A DNA stretch of 64,000 nt. Origin: Armatimonadota bacterium. Lineage in GTDB: Bacteria; Armatimonadota; Chthonomonadetes; Chthonomonadales; Chthonomonadaceae. The position numbers were made by a program, and so were the translations under genes. A model generated the notes under the pieces. The model made no database searches. It was not told the DNA's origin and saw only the letters and a program-made list of their open reading frames with translations. The stretch covers positions 62,001 to 126,000 of the forward strand of contig JAGWMJ010000009.1 in the NCBI GenBank assembly GCA_028871815.1, given 5' to 3'. Shown one piece after another: positions 18,305 to 27,647 of the stretch. How positions within the stretch are numbered: position 1 is the first letter of the stretch; the number at the start of each line of letters is the position of its first letter.

Positions 18305-18722
18305 GTCCACGACCGGCCCTCCCCTCACCAATATCTGCTCCGCGGTTCGACAGGGCATCGGCTTTGCGATTCTGCTCGCGCGGAATGTGGCGAATTGCAG
18401 CTTCATCGAAGGTCGCCATCAAGGCTAATGCCCGAGCGTGGAGTTGAGAAAGGTGTGCGGCGCGAACCTTGTAAATGCCCATCACCTGGCGTGCCATCAG
18501 CTCACTGTCGGTACGAACCTGAACACGCGTGGCGCCCAACTCCGCAGCCTTCTGCAGTCCCCGGATGAGCGCCGTGTATTCGGCCACGTTGTTAGTGGTT
18601 GGCGCCAGCGGCTCCGCCAGCTCTGCAAGCTGCTCGCCGGACCTTCCCTCAATATAGACTCCGATGCCGGCCGGACCGGGGTTGCCGCGGGCAGCGCCAT
18701 CCACGTACACGATCACATCCAT
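18276..18722 (-). CDS. rnhA: Ribonuclease HI-type protein
   Basis: Cleaves RNA in RNA-DNA hybrids. The 148 residues include the start YVDGAARGNPGPAGIGVYI (Asp8), NNVAEYTALIRGL (Glu48), RTDSELMARQVMG (Asp72) and EQNRKADALSN (Asp122), so the four carboxylates are present. This plant/archaeal-like RnhA subtype without the basic handle is common in Gram-positive and related phyla. The last about 20 residues are disordered and overlap the ferredoxin gene. It follows the zinc-ribbon gene by 47 bases, a frequent bacterial neighbourhood. Confidence 0.93.
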   Translation of the reverse strand: MDVIVYVDGAARGNPGPAGIGVYIEGRSGEQLAELAEPLAPTTNNVAEYTALIRGLQKAAELGATRVQVRTDSELMARQVMGIYKVRAAHLSQLHARALALMATFDEAAIRHIPREQNRKADALSNRGADIGEGRAGRGPTALDEGPD

Positions 18723-18769
18723 GTGGTCAGCCGCCGGACCGCCGCACGTGTTCCGCTAAATGGGACGTT

Positions 18770-19504
18770 CTACGCACGACGCTGCGGTGGCGGCGAACAG
18801 AGGAACCGACCGCAATTGTTGCACATTGGCAGGCCGCGCCCAGCCAGAACGTCACGGATCACCGAATCGGCAACTGCCATTCGGCATGACCCACAGTTGT
18901 GACCATCCAGCAACGGGGCCACAGCCACACCGCTTTTGGACGCACGAACGGCATTGTATTGTTGCAAACGCGCCGGCGAAAGACGGGATGCCGCCGTGGA
19001 GCGAGCGGCCTTCATCTCAACAGCCTCGGCCTGCAGACGATCCGCACTATGTTTCAAACCTGCACGGACCTCCGCCAGCCCTTTGGCCGCAACGTCTACT
19101 GCGGCGCGACGCGCGTCGCACTCGGTAGCCTGGGCATCGGAGGCTTCGGCAGCAGCGACGGCACGCGTCAGTAACAGGTCGCGCTGACGCGCCAGAGCCG
19201 CGACCTCGTCCTGCATCGCCTGGAGTTCCTTTGGGATCGTTACCGTGCCGGAGTATAGCTTCCTTTCGTAATCAACGCGCTTTTGCTCGACGCCGCGCGC
19301 TTCAATTTCCAGGTCCTTCGCCGCAGCGCGCTTCGCGTGAAGCTCCTGCTCCGCCACGGCCAGTGCCGCCTCGGCGTCTTGCAGCGCCGACTTTTGAGCG
19401 TCGCCGCGATTCAGATTTGCCCATGCATGGGTAATCGCTGCAATGCGATTGTCCACCAGTTGTAGTTCGTAAAGGTCCTGCATGATGTGAGTGGTTGTAT
19501 TCAT
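18770..19504 (-). CDS. Coiled-coil protein with C4 zinc ribbon (CT398/HP0958-like)
   Basis: A 244-residue protein: a long alpha-helical hairpin (about 5-180, rich in Ala/Glu/Lys/Arg heptads) followed by a small C-terminal zinc ribbon with CGSC...CNNC (HNCGSCRMAVADSVIRDVL... MCNNCGRFL). This layout matches the C4-type zinc-ribbon family often encoded beside RNase H and Nif3-like proteins; some members bind RNA or flagellar components. Here it lies upstream of rnhA on the same strand. The exact role is unknown. Confidence 0.85.
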   Translation of the reverse strand: MNTTTHIMQDLYELQLVDNRIAAITHAWANLNRGDAQKSALQDAEAALAVAEQELHAKRAAAKDLEIEARGVEQKRVDYERKLYSGTVTIPKELQAMQDEVAALARQRDLLLTRAVAAAEASDAQATECDARRAAVDVAAKGLAEVRAGLKHSADRLQAEAVEMKAARSTAASRLSPARLQQYNAVRASKSGVAVAPLLDGHNCGSCRMAVADSVIRDVLAGRGLPMCNNCGRFLCSPPPQRRA

Positions 19505-19565
19505 CGAAAATGCAGCGGCGCCGTTGCCTTACACCGTTTCGGTCGCACCGCTCGTTGCGGGTGCT

Positions 19566-19829
19566 TCAGTCCTCGTTTGAGACGCGGCTCTGTACCGCCA
19601 GCACAAATTGCATCTGCTCTTTCTCGTACCCGAAATCCTGCGGATCGTCATCCGGCGGCCTGAGGTAGCCCTGCTCGGCGATCAGCTGATGCAGTAGTCC
19701 CCGCACGACAGCGGATGCCGATACGCCATCCCAGTGCGCCTTCCTGCGCAGCCACTCCACCTCCTCCGTGGTTAGGCGAACGGTCGTGATATGGGGGCGC
19801 GACACTGCGGCACTCCGTAACCGATACAT
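19566..19829 (-). CDS. Small ribbon-helix-helix-like protein
   Basis: An 87-residue protein. Residues about 13-52 read ITTVRLTTEEVEWLRRKAHWDG followed by VSASAVVRGLLHQLIAEQ, a beta strand and two helices as in CopG/Arc-type DNA-binding proteins. The remainder is acidic. It starts about 15 bases after a predicted transcription start, with an inverted repeat overlapping that site, which suggests autoregulation. No toxin gene is adjacent. No ribosome site is evident, so the mRNA may be nearly leaderless. Confidence 0.65.
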   Translation of the reverse strand: MYRLRSAAVSRPHITTVRLTTEEVEWLRRKAHWDGVSASAVVRGLLHQLIAEQGYLRPPDDDPQDFGYEKEQMQFVLAVQSRVSNED

Positions 19830-19836
19830 AACATCT

Positions 19837-19856
19837 GTTTAACCGTAAACATTATA
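19837..19856 (-). promoter_or_regulatory. -10 box with adjacent inverted repeat upstream of the RHH gene
   Basis: The minus strand reads TATAAT (19856-19851), immediately followed by GTTTA-CGGT-TAAAC (19850-19837), an inverted repeat covering the expected transcription start. The -35 region is poor. The arrangement fits repression by a small dimeric regulator such as the RHH protein encoded just downstream. Confidence 0.5.
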
Positions 19857-19921
19857 CCGCCGCCGGTGCCTACCGACTGATTTCGTCCTCGTTATGGTCG
19901 GTTTGCGTGCGCCGATTTATG

Positions 19922-19949
19922 ATGACGCGCATGCCTTCCTGCGCTATAC
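19922..19949 (+). promoter_or_regulatory. Candidate promoter of the exopolysaccharide cluster
   Basis: ATGACG (19922-19927, four of six matching TTGACA), 16 bases, then TATACT (19944-19949). It is the best plus-strand promoter-like pair in the space before the Wza-like gene. The predicted leader is about 235 bases. Confidence 0.45.
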
Positions 19950-20192
19950 TTACGCCATCAAATGTTCTCTGGCCCCTCCCAGGTATTGGGTGTCGGCCGC
20001 AGTGGTTGATGAGGCTCCATTTCACTCTCGACCAGTCTCGCGGTATGGACGCGGCCGGATCGCACCTGCAGGGTTAGCACACCAATCGAGCAGCGTGAAG
20101 CGGTGAGGCTGGCTTGCCGCTTGTTTGCAAATGGTCGAGTTAATCGGTTGGCAACCAACCGCAGTGTCGTCGTGTGGAGAGGTCCGCATCCT

Positions 20193-23100
20193 ATGCCGTC
20201 AAACACCAGAGCCGACCATCACGTGCCAACGGCACGGACACGCACTCGCAGCGTTAGCGCAGTGACAATTACCATTCTGTTTGCTCTGGTTGGCGCAGGC
20301 GTCATGGCTCAACAAGCTGGGCCCGGCCAGCCGGCGCCACCGGGTCCGGGCTCAGGCGCCAAGCCTCCGACGGGAAAATCGCAGGTTCACCCGCAGCCCC
20401 CGGTCGCGACGCCGAACAATCCTCTCGTCACGCCGCTAACGCCGCAACCGGCCACACTCATCCCACCCACTGCAAACTATGCCGGGCCGTTTCACGATTA
20501 TCGCTTCGAGGGCACCGGCGTGCCGGAGGCCGTGTCCTCGACGAGCCTTCCGATTCTGGGTTACGACTTCTTTGCTCCCGCGCGAGAGTTAATTCGATTG
20601 CGGGCGAAAGCGCTGCAGCAGAAGTACTCGAACGCCAACTCGGTGCCGACCATAACCGGCGCGCCACAGCAAACTCCTGCCGTAGGCGCCGGTGGCGCGC
20701 CACCGGCCGGCACTGCGGCCACTGGCGATGCCCAGCAACCGGGCACCGGTCCGGCAACGGGGGCCGGTGTCACCACCGGCGGAACCTCCGGCACAACCGG
20801 CGCTGAACTGCAGGCACCGATCCAGGGTCCCCCGGGCCAGATCGGCCAGCCGTTTATGGACACCTCCGGCAGCCAGGCAGCAAATGGATATCAGGGCATT
20901 CTCGACCCGATGACCTTGATGTACGGCAACTATGCCGCCACTCCCCCACCCAACTACCGTTTGCAGCCGGGCGACACCATCGTGATTCGCTACTGGTCGC
21001 CCACGATGAACGCGCGGGAAGAGACCTTGACATTGGACACGCGCGGCGATGCGGCTCCCGCCGGAACCGGGCCGATCGCATTACGCGGGGTCACGACGCA
21101 AGAGGCAGACCGGATCCTGACGCAAAAGCTTCGCGGGTACTACCGCGATGTTGAGGTTACGGTTACTATGGGCCGGCTGAGGACCATTGCTGTGACGGTC
21201 AATGGTCAGGTACAGGAGCCGGGCACGTACCTGGTGCCGGCCGGCACAACGGCGTTCAATCTGCTGGCTGCCGCCGGAGGTCCCAGGTCGACAGGCACCA
21301 TGCGCGACATCGAACTTCGCCGGAACACTCGGGTTGTTGCCCACCTGGATATGTACAAGTTTCTGCTGGACGGCCTCGCACAGGGCGACGTCCGTCTGGA
21401 CCCGGGTGACATGCTCTATATCGCGCCGCGGCGCGCACAGGTCTCGGTGAATGGAGATGTGCGGAGCCCGGCGCTGGTCGAGATGCTTAGCGGCGAGACG
21501 CTCAAGGATGCGCTGCGCTACGCCGGTGGTATTAAGCCCTCCGGTGTGGCGCAAGAGGTGCAGATCACTACGCTGGTTCCCGGCGAAAAACGCGTACTGC
21601 GCAACGTGAACGTAACGGCGCCGGCTAGTGCCGGCCAGGTTGAGTTGTTTGACGGTGACCAGGTGAACGTATTCTCGGTAAGAAACCGGTTGGATAACCC
21701 CGTAATCGTGGAGGGGCCCGTTCAACAGCCCGGCGACTACGCCATGGCGCCCGGTATGCGCGTCTCCGATTTGGTAGCCCGTGCTCAGGGCCTTCTACCG
21801 GAGGCTTACCTGCAGCGGGCCGAACTGTTCCGTTGGAATCCGGACAACACCACCACGCTGGTGCCGGTCAATCTAGCTCAGGCTATGACGGGTGACGCCG
21901 CTCAGGATCCGGTTCTCGCACGTTGGGACCGCCTCCATATCTACACGCAGGACGAGATTGCCTGGACGAGCTTCCATCGCGTGACGATAAAAGGCGCGGT
22001 GAAGAACCCAGGCATCTACACCCGCAGCGATGGCATGCTGCTGAGCGACCTGGTGCGGATGGCCGGCGGGTTAACGCCAAATGCATCATTGGGTCTCGCG
22101 TGGGTGCTTCATCGGCACGGAGATGGCACAGCCAAATACAGCAACGTTCAGCTGGAAGCCGCTCTCAACGGCGACCCCACTCAGGACGTGGTGCTTCAAG
22201 ACCGCGACACGGTTGCGATCTATACAGCGGATGAAGCGCGCTACATGCCGGAACATGTAGTCACGATCCGTGGTGAAGTCGTGTCACAGGGTTCGTATCC
22301 GCGCGGTGAAGGAATGAAGCTCAGTGACCTGATCCGGCTCGCCGGCGGCCTCAAGCCCTCGGCAGGGTCCACGGTCGTCGTGGCGCATGCGCGAAAGGTA
22401 GTCGATTCGCCCGGCTCGCAGCCGGTTGACATCACCGTGCACAGCGATTCGCACGGGAACTTCCGGCCCGACGACAATGTGCTGCTGAAGGATGGCGATG
22501 TCGTTACGGTGCAGGGCACCGGCGGCTTCATCGACCATGTTCAGATCGTAACGGTGGAGGGCGCGGTCGCACATCCCGGGCCTATTGTGATCAATACGAA
22601 AAAGATGCGGCTCAGCGACGCCATCCGACTGGCCGGCGGCCTTCGGCCCGAGGCCTATCCAACCGGCGCAGAGCTGACGCGTGATCCGAAGCAACTTGGC
22701 ACCACTGGCCAGCGTGCGATTGCAGAGAAGATAGCGCAGTTGAACGACCTGCTGAATACGAGCGAATATGGGCGTGAGGAAGCCCGCGCCAACGTTGCGC
22801 AAACGCAGGCGCTGGAGTCGGCTGTTACCGGCGGGACTTCCGCGTTCGGAGGCGCCGCGCCGGCGGCGCCGGTTGGCCTGACCACGGTAACTGCCAGCAA
22901 GCTCGTTTCCCCGGCGCGCGAGCTCACAGATCAGCAGCTTCAACCTACCGGCAATGTGGCTATCAACCTACCGGACGCACTGCTCGATCCGGGTGGATCG
23001 CATGACATCCTGCTAGCCGACGGCGATAGCATCACGGTGCCCGAGCAGCCGACGACCGTCCAGGTTATCGGTGCGGTTTTCAATGCTCGCGGCGTTGTGT

Positions 23101-23375
23101 TCAAACGTGGTGCGAACTTGCATTACTACATCGATCAGGCAGGAGGCTTCGCGCCCGATGCGGCAACAAAACGCATCGAAGTCATCCACATGGGCGGAGG
23201 CTTGATACCGGCGAGAAGGGTGAGATCACTGTCGGCGGGTGACTTCATACTGGTTCCCACCAAGGTGCTCGCGGCACGAATCAGCAACAACCAGAACCTC
23301 TTCGACTCGTTCTTTCGGTCACTAACCAGCGCGGCGCTTGTGTACAAGGTGGCCACAAGCGTGTTCGGCCTGTAG
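20193..23375 (+). CDS. Wza-like polysaccharide export protein with seven SLBB domains
   Basis: Outer-membrane/periplasmic export protein of the Poly_export family, 1060 residues against about 380 for Wza. After a signal-like segment (VTITILFALVGAGVMAQQ) comes a Pro/Gly/Thr-rich linker to about 230, the export domain starting YRLQPGDTIVIRYWSP near residue 253, then seven SLBB domains. These are recognised by repeated VxGxVxxPGxY...LxDLIRLAGG patterns (e.g. VNGQVQEPGTYLVPAGTTA, IKGAVKNPGIYTRSDGM, IRGEVVSQGSYPRGEGMKL, VIGAVFNARGVVFKRG). The ATG follows GGAGAGG. No lipobox was seen. It opens the exopolysaccharide cluster and ends five bases before the Wzz gene. Confidence 0.92.
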   Translation: MPSNTRADHHVPTARTRTRSVSAVTITILFALVGAGVMAQQAGPGQPAPPGPGSGAKPPTGKSQVHPQPPVATPNNPLVTPLTPQPATLIPPTANYAGPFHDYRFEGTGVPEAVSSTSLPILGYDFFAPARELIRLRAKALQQKYSNANSVPTITGAPQQTPAVGAGGAPPAGTAATGDAQQPGTGPATGAGVTTGGTSGTTGAELQAPIQGPPGQIGQPFMDTSGSQAANGYQGILDPMTLMYGNYAATPPPNYRLQPGDTIVIRYWSPTMNAREETLTLDTRGDAAPAGTGPIALRGVTTQEADRILTQKLRGYYRDVEVTVTMGRLRTIAVTVNGQVQEPGTYLVPAGTTAFNLLAAAGGPRSTGTMRDIELRRNTRVVAHLDMYKFLLDGLAQGDVRLDPGDMLYIAPRRAQVSVNGDVRSPALVEMLSGETLKDALRYAGGIKPSGVAQEVQITTLVPGEKRVLRNVNVTAPASAGQVELFDGDQVNVFSVRNRLDNPVIVEGPVQQPGDYAMAPGMRVSDLVARAQGLLPEAYLQRAELFRWNPDNTTTLVPVNLAQAMTGDAAQDPVLARWDRLHIYTQDEIAWTSFHRVTIKGAVKNPGIYTRSDGMLLSDLVRMAGGLTPNASLGLAWVLHRHGDGTAKYSNVQLEAALNGDPTQDVVLQDRDTVAIYTADEARYMPEHVVTIRGEVVSQGSYPRGEGMKLSDLIRLAGGLKPSAGSTVVVAHARKVVDSPGSQPVDITVHSDSHGNFRPDDNVLLKDGDVVTVQGTGGFIDHVQIVTVEGAVAHPGPIVINTKKMRLSDAIRLAGGLRPEAYPTGAELTRDPKQLGTTGQRAIAEKIAQLNDLLNTSEYGREEARANVAQTQALESAVTGGTSAFGGAAPAAPVGLTTVTASKLVSPARELTDQQLQPTGNVAINLPDALLDPGGSHDILLADGDSITVPEQPTTVQVIGAVFNARGVVFKRGANLHYYIDQAGGFAPDAATKRIEVIHMGGGLIPARRVRSLSAGDFILVPTKVLAARISNNQNLFDSFFRSLTSAALVYKVATSVFGL

Positions 23376-23380
23376 CGCGT

Positions 23381-24808
23381 ATGCCGATCAACAGCGATGG
23401 TGACAGTGATGGCGCGACCGCCTCGGGTGGCGCGGTGCCGGAGGCAGCCGTGCTGCGCGAGATGCTGCGGGTGCGGCCGCGGCAGTGGCTGCGCGCCTGG
23501 CTGATTGCATTCGTTGTGCTAACGCTTCTTGGCCTGTTTGCCCTTCCGCAGACGTACACATCCACGCTCTCGCTTTCGCTGCAGCAGCCCGGACCCAGCA
23601 TCTCGGGAAGTGGTCTCGGCGCTCTTGTTGGCCTTGGAGGTGGCGCCAAGACCTATACCGGAGTGCTGCGCAGTCGACGATTTGCAACCGCCGCGGAGGC
23701 CGTGGGCCACCTGCAGCAACTGGAGCACCTCCGTTCTCACGCCGACGCCGTAGACGAGATTCTGAAAGACGTGCACATCGACGATAATGTGCTGGACGGC
23801 CTGGTGTACGTGAGTGTCTCCCTCAAGGGTCCGCCGCTTCTCTCCTTCGCCGGCGCGACGCGTGAGCGAGTTCGACGGACGGCAGAAGCGCTGTGCAATT
23901 CGTACGCCACGTCGCTGCGCAACTATCTGGTTTACAACGACACCGATCGCGACTCAATTCTCCGCCGCCACGCTATTGAGCAGCTCGATCAGGTCAACTC
24001 TGATTTCAACGCCAGTTTCGCCAGCTACGCCGCATTTGTTCGCAGGTCGAACGCCCGGAATATGGAGGCCGTAGCAACCGCGAACGCGATTCAAGCAGTT
24101 CCCATACCGGGCTCATCTGCCGCCACTGGCGCTCCAGTGGGTACGGTAGAGTTGCAGGCGCAGCTTCGCGGCATACAGGCAGAGATTAGCTCCCTGCAAT
24201 CCGCACAGGACGTAACCCGTCAGATGCTGACCGCGCCCGGCGGAGATATCGCATCCGTTTCGATTGAGGATCCGGTTCTTCTGCAGGAGCGCAAGGCCTA
24301 TCTGGAGGCACAAGCGACGTACGAGGGGCTCGCGCAACAGTTCGGCCCCAAGTACCCGGCACTAGTCCGTGCGCGCCAGGTGCGTGACGTGACTCGCACG
24401 CAGCTGCAAAAGCAGATCCACTCCGTACTGAGCGGTAAGACAAGCGACGCCGTCAAGCTCAAGGCTCTGCAAACGGAGTATGTCACGGTGGCCGACCAGT
24501 TGACGGATGCCGATCGCAACTTCAAGGCGGGGCGGGAGCTGGCAACCCGACTGCAATTGAAGGCCGACCGGGTGGCCATCAATCTCGAGAAGTTGAAGGC
24601 CGCTGAGACCAAATACCAGGAATTAACGATGGATACGGTCTCGGCACAGAGCCGCATGACCGTGGTCGATCCGGGTCGGGCGCCGCGTCGCGGGGATCCG
24701 CACTTTGGCGTGCTCCTGGCCTTGTGCGCCGTTCTGAGTGCGATGGCCGTCGGCGCCTGGGCGGGTTGGGAATATGTGAGCCGCTCCTACACCATGGCGG
24801 CGCGCTAA
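23381..24808 (+). CDS. Wzz-family polysaccharide chain-length/co-polymerase protein
   Basis: Inner-membrane polysaccharide co-polymerase of 475 residues. It has an N-terminal transmembrane segment (WLIAFVVLTLLGLFALP, about 37-55), a long periplasmic part with coiled coils (e.g. VELQAQLRGIQAEISSLQSAQ and QLKADRVAINLEKLKAAETKYQEL), a proline/glycine motif VVDPGRAPRRGDPHF before the second transmembrane segment (VLLALCAVLSAMAVGAWAG), and a very short cytoplasmic tail. The C-terminal tyrosine kinase domain found in Wzc is absent. Its position between the export protein and the flippase supports the call. Confidence 0.88.
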   Translation: MPINSDGDSDGATASGGAVPEAAVLREMLRVRPRQWLRAWLIAFVVLTLLGLFALPQTYTSTLSLSLQQPGPSISGSGLGALVGLGGGAKTYTGVLRSRRFATAAEAVGHLQQLEHLRSHADAVDEILKDVHIDDNVLDGLVYVSVSLKGPPLLSFAGATRERVRRTAEALCNSYATSLRNYLVYNDTDRDSILRRHAIEQLDQVNSDFNASFASYAAFVRRSNARNMEAVATANAIQAVPIPGSSAATGAPVGTVELQAQLRGIQAEISSLQSAQDVTRQMLTAPGGDIASVSIEDPVLLQERKAYLEAQATYEGLAQQFGPKYPALVRARQVRDVTRTQLQKQIHSVLSGKTSDAVKLKALQTEYVTVADQLTDADRNFKAGRELATRLQLKADRVAINLEKLKAAETKYQELTMDTVSAQSRMTVVDPGRAPRRGDPHFGVLLALCAVLSAMAVGAWAGWEYVSRSYTMAAR

Positions 24809-26158
24809 GTGACGGAGGAGCCTGGCACAGGCCGTGGCGCCGCGCATGACCGCTCCGACTACATCGGCGCTGCGGCTGCTGGCCTGAGCTACAACGCCGT
24901 CAACGTGGTGTCGCAGTTGGCGGTTGTTCCTATCTATTTGCACGCGATCGGGAGCTACGCTTTTGGGGTGCTTGCGATTCTGATGCAGGTGACCATGTAT
25001 GCACCGATCGCGGTGAAGTGGATGTCTGGTTCATCGGAGCGCCTGCTTGGCGAAGCGTTTGTCCGTGGCGATTGGCAAGGGTTTGGCGAGGTGCTCCGCG
25101 TTACGCGGTTGATCTATGTTGGACACGCGGTCGTGGTGGCCGCAGGTATGGTGTTGTTTGCATACGTCGGCGTCGCCGGCGGCATGGTCCCACTTGCCAG
25201 GTTGGCAGATCGGCATGATATCGCTCTGGCGCTCACTTTTACTGGCGCTTACTATGTTTTGCTCTACGACCTGCACGTCATCCGCATTGCTCTCAACATG
25301 TGCAAGCGGCAAGCCGTGGGTAACGGTCTTCAGATACTGATGGTTGCGCTTTTCACCTGTCTTGTGATTCCGTGGCTGCACCTCGAGCCACACCTTTGGG
25401 TGATAATGGCCAGTTGGACGGCAGCCGTTGGCATCACTCGCATCGCCGCCGACATTTGCGTACGCCGGTCCGGGCTGGTTTTTCAAAGCGGTCTGCCTGG
25501 CCGCGCCTGCCGACCTGTTTTCGCCAGGTTGCTTGGCCCGATGGGTTGGGGATATATGCTCTACGGCTTGCTGCTGCTGACGCTGCAATCGGATACGCTT
25601 ATTGTCGGCTGGCTGGGAGGCGCGCTGGCCGCGGCCGCGTTTGTAATGGTATGGAAGGTCGCCGACAATGTCGTGCAGATTCTCTGGCGCCTTGCCGACT
25701 ACCTCGCGCCCTACCTGATGCACATGGATGCCGCCGATTCTACGGACCGCATGCGCCATTTGGTCGCGCGGGCGCGGCGCTGGTTGATTCCATTTGCGAT
25801 CGTCTCGGGCGCTGCATACGCCGCTTTTGGACGTACCATTGTTCGGCTGTGGCTGGGCAACCGTGCGCCGGTCAATCCGGTCGGTTACTGGCTGGCAGGG
25901 GCCGCAGTCTTCTGGCTGGTAGCCGCGCGTCTGCCTGCAGTGGTTGCTTTTTCCACCGTCCGGCTCCGGCCATTGAACCTGGTGGCCGGCGCTGAGGTAG
26001 GCGGAAAACTCCTGCTCACGGTGCTGCTGTTCAAATCCATCGGTTATCTGGCGCCACTCGCGGCGCTCTCCATTGTGCATATCTGCGGCGTTGCGTTTGC
26101 CTACCAGCGGCTGACGGCCCAGACAGCACAGCAATCGGGTGGAATGGCGCCGGCATGA
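24809..26158 (+). CDS. Polysaccharide flippase, Wzx/MATE-like
   Basis: An integral membrane protein of 449 residues with about 12 hydrophobic segments, beginning GLSYNAVNVVSQLAVVPIYLHAIGSYAFG as in PST-family polysaccharide transporters. It is predicted to flip undecaprenyl-linked repeat units to the periplasmic face. The GTG start directly follows the Wzz stop codon (TAA-GTG). The stop overlaps the next gene as ATGA. It could also transport another lipid-linked oligosaccharide, but the cluster context favours Wzx. Confidence 0.85.
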   Translation: MTEEPGTGRGAAHDRSDYIGAAAAGLSYNAVNVVSQLAVVPIYLHAIGSYAFGVLAILMQVTMYAPIAVKWMSGSSERLLGEAFVRGDWQGFGEVLRVTRLIYVGHAVVVAAGMVLFAYVGVAGGMVPLARLADRHDIALALTFTGAYYVLLYDLHVIRIALNMCKRQAVGNGLQILMVALFTCLVIPWLHLEPHLWVIMASWTAAVGITRIAADICVRRSGLVFQSGLPGRACRPVFARLLGPMGWGYMLYGLLLLTLQSDTLIVGWLGGALAAAAFVMVWKVADNVVQILWRLADYLAPYLMHMDAADSTDRMRHLVARARRWLIPFAIVSGAAYAAFGRTIVRLWLGNRAPVNPVGYWLAGAAVFWLVAARLPAVVAFSTVRLRPLNLVAGAEVGGKLLLTVLLFKSIGYLAPLAALSIVHICGVAFAYQRLTAQTAQQSGGMAPA

Positions 26159-27564
26159 CGCCCACCGTAACGCTCTTCCTTACAGTTACGCTAGCCTCGC
26201 TGCCAATTATCGCATATGCTGCGGTCAGTATCCGTCGCCTCGGCGTGGGAGCATGGCTCTTCACGCCTCAGCCTACTTTTTATTTCTCGTACTTGCTTAA
26301 CTTTCTGGTTCGCCCCATCCTGTTTTTCACGTTCAACTTTGGCTACGGTCTCTCGCCGTTCGATCCACGAGTATTCATTGAGTCGCAGATATTGGGCACC
26401 GCTGGTTGTTGGGCGTTCATGGCGGGCTACGCTCTGCTCCGCGAGAAAAACCTCAGGGCGCGCATCGGCTGCGATGTTGGAAAGCCGCCGATGCCGGCCG
26501 ATAGCCGTCGACAGACTTGCGCCCGGCAGCTTGCGGCCGGCCTGCTCGCGCTGTGCTGCATGCTGATCTACGCGGCCTTCGTTGCCAAAGCTGGGGCTCT
26601 GACGCTGAACATCGGCGAGAACCGCAAGCTGTTTCTGGCTGCCGTCATCGGCGGCGGGTACCTGCTGATGCTGAACACGATGTCGGTCGTGTTCATTACG
26701 GTATCGGTGGTTTGTGCGCTCTATACCGGCCGTATGGACAAGCCGGGTATGGCCGCCTTAGCGCTCTACGTGATCGTGAATTCGTTGGTTTCCACACGAC
26801 ACTACGTCACATCGGTAATCTATATCACCGTCTTTGTGCTTTACATACAGCGCCTTCGAATGGGTAGGGTTATTCGCACATCCCGGATAGTCGCCGGGCT
26901 TGCAGCGATTCTGGTACTTGGAGTGGGATTGGGGCTGCTGCGCGGCGGTACACAACAGAAGGGCGCGTTCCTGCTTCCACTTGCATACCTGACCGAAACG
27001 TTTGACATGTCGGAGATGCTGCAGGAGACGATCAAGGCCCGGTTGCCGCTGGAGTGGGGACGCTCCTGGGTTGAGGACGTGGCATACAGCTTCATTCCGC
27101 GGCAGCTTTTTCCAAACAAGCCAACCGTGTTTGGGACTACACGACTGGAACTTGAGGTTGCGCCGGGCCTTGCGCCGTTGCGGACGCTGGTATTCCGGGC
27201 TGTCTTTCCCATCGGTATCTATGGGGAGGCCTATGTCAACTTTGGCATTCCCGGCATCGTGCTCCTGATGTTTGGCATGGGCCTCTTTTTGCGGTTTGCA
27301 AGCAACTGCTGTCTGGATCTTGCTTACAGCAACGTTCCGCGCATGCGCCATGTGTTCTATCTGGTAATCTTCGGCACGCTCTGTGCAGATACCCTGGGAT
27401 ATATGCGGACTTTCGGCCAGTTTTTAGCAACGATCGGGTTTGATACCCTGCTGTTTGCAGTCTGCTGTCTCGTCGTTGCTGTTGGTCGCGACTTCGTACT
27501 CATTCTGACGCCAAAAGCCACGCCACCGGCGGAAACTTCGAGGAGCCTGGATGCGATCCGTTGA
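26155..27564 (+). CDS. Wzy-like polysaccharide polymerase
   Basis: A 469-residue membrane protein with roughly ten to twelve hydrophobic segments and a larger loop containing FPNKPTVFGTTRLELEV near residues 320-335, typical of the O-antigen polymerase group. It would join repeat units in the periplasm. The start overlaps the flippase stop by ATGA. Wzy sequences are poorly conserved, so the call rests mainly on topology, on the position beside Wzx, and on general similarity to oligosaccharide repeat-unit polymerases. Confidence 0.75.
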   Translation: MTPTVTLFLTVTLASLPIIAYAAVSIRRLGVGAWLFTPQPTFYFSYLLNFLVRPILFFTFNFGYGLSPFDPRVFIESQILGTAGCWAFMAGYALLREKNLRARIGCDVGKPPMPADSRRQTCARQLAAGLLALCCMLIYAAFVAKAGALTLNIGENRKLFLAAVIGGGYLLMLNTMSVVFITVSVVCALYTGRMDKPGMAALALYVIVNSLVSTRHYVTSVIYITVFVLYIQRLRMGRVIRTSRIVAGLAAILVLGVGLGLLRGGTQQKGAFLLPLAYLTETFDMSEMLQETIKARLPLEWGRSWVEDVAYSFIPRQLFPNKPTVFGTTRLELEVAPGLAPLRTLVFRAVFPIGIYGEAYVNFGIPGIVLLMFGMGLFLRFASNCCLDLAYSNVPRMRHVFYLVIFGTLCADTLGYMRTFGQFLATIGFDTLLFAVCCLVVAVGRDFVLILTPKATPPAETSRSLDAIR

Positions 27565-27647
27565 CGGCAACTACATTCCCGTCGCCGCAATTACTGCGCT
27601 CAACGTGGCGTCCATTCGGCGTGCATACTGCTCGCTGGGTACCTCTC

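Larger units (their letters stand above)
19830..20192. other. Divergent intergenic region before the exopolysaccharide cluster
   Basis: 363 bases between the ribbon-helix-helix gene and the Wza-like gene. It contains the minus-strand -10 box with a short palindrome (19837-19856), a candidate plus-strand promoter (19922-19949), and about 230 bases of leader before the ATG at 20193. Short open frames occur, but none has convincing coding character. Confidence 0.5.
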
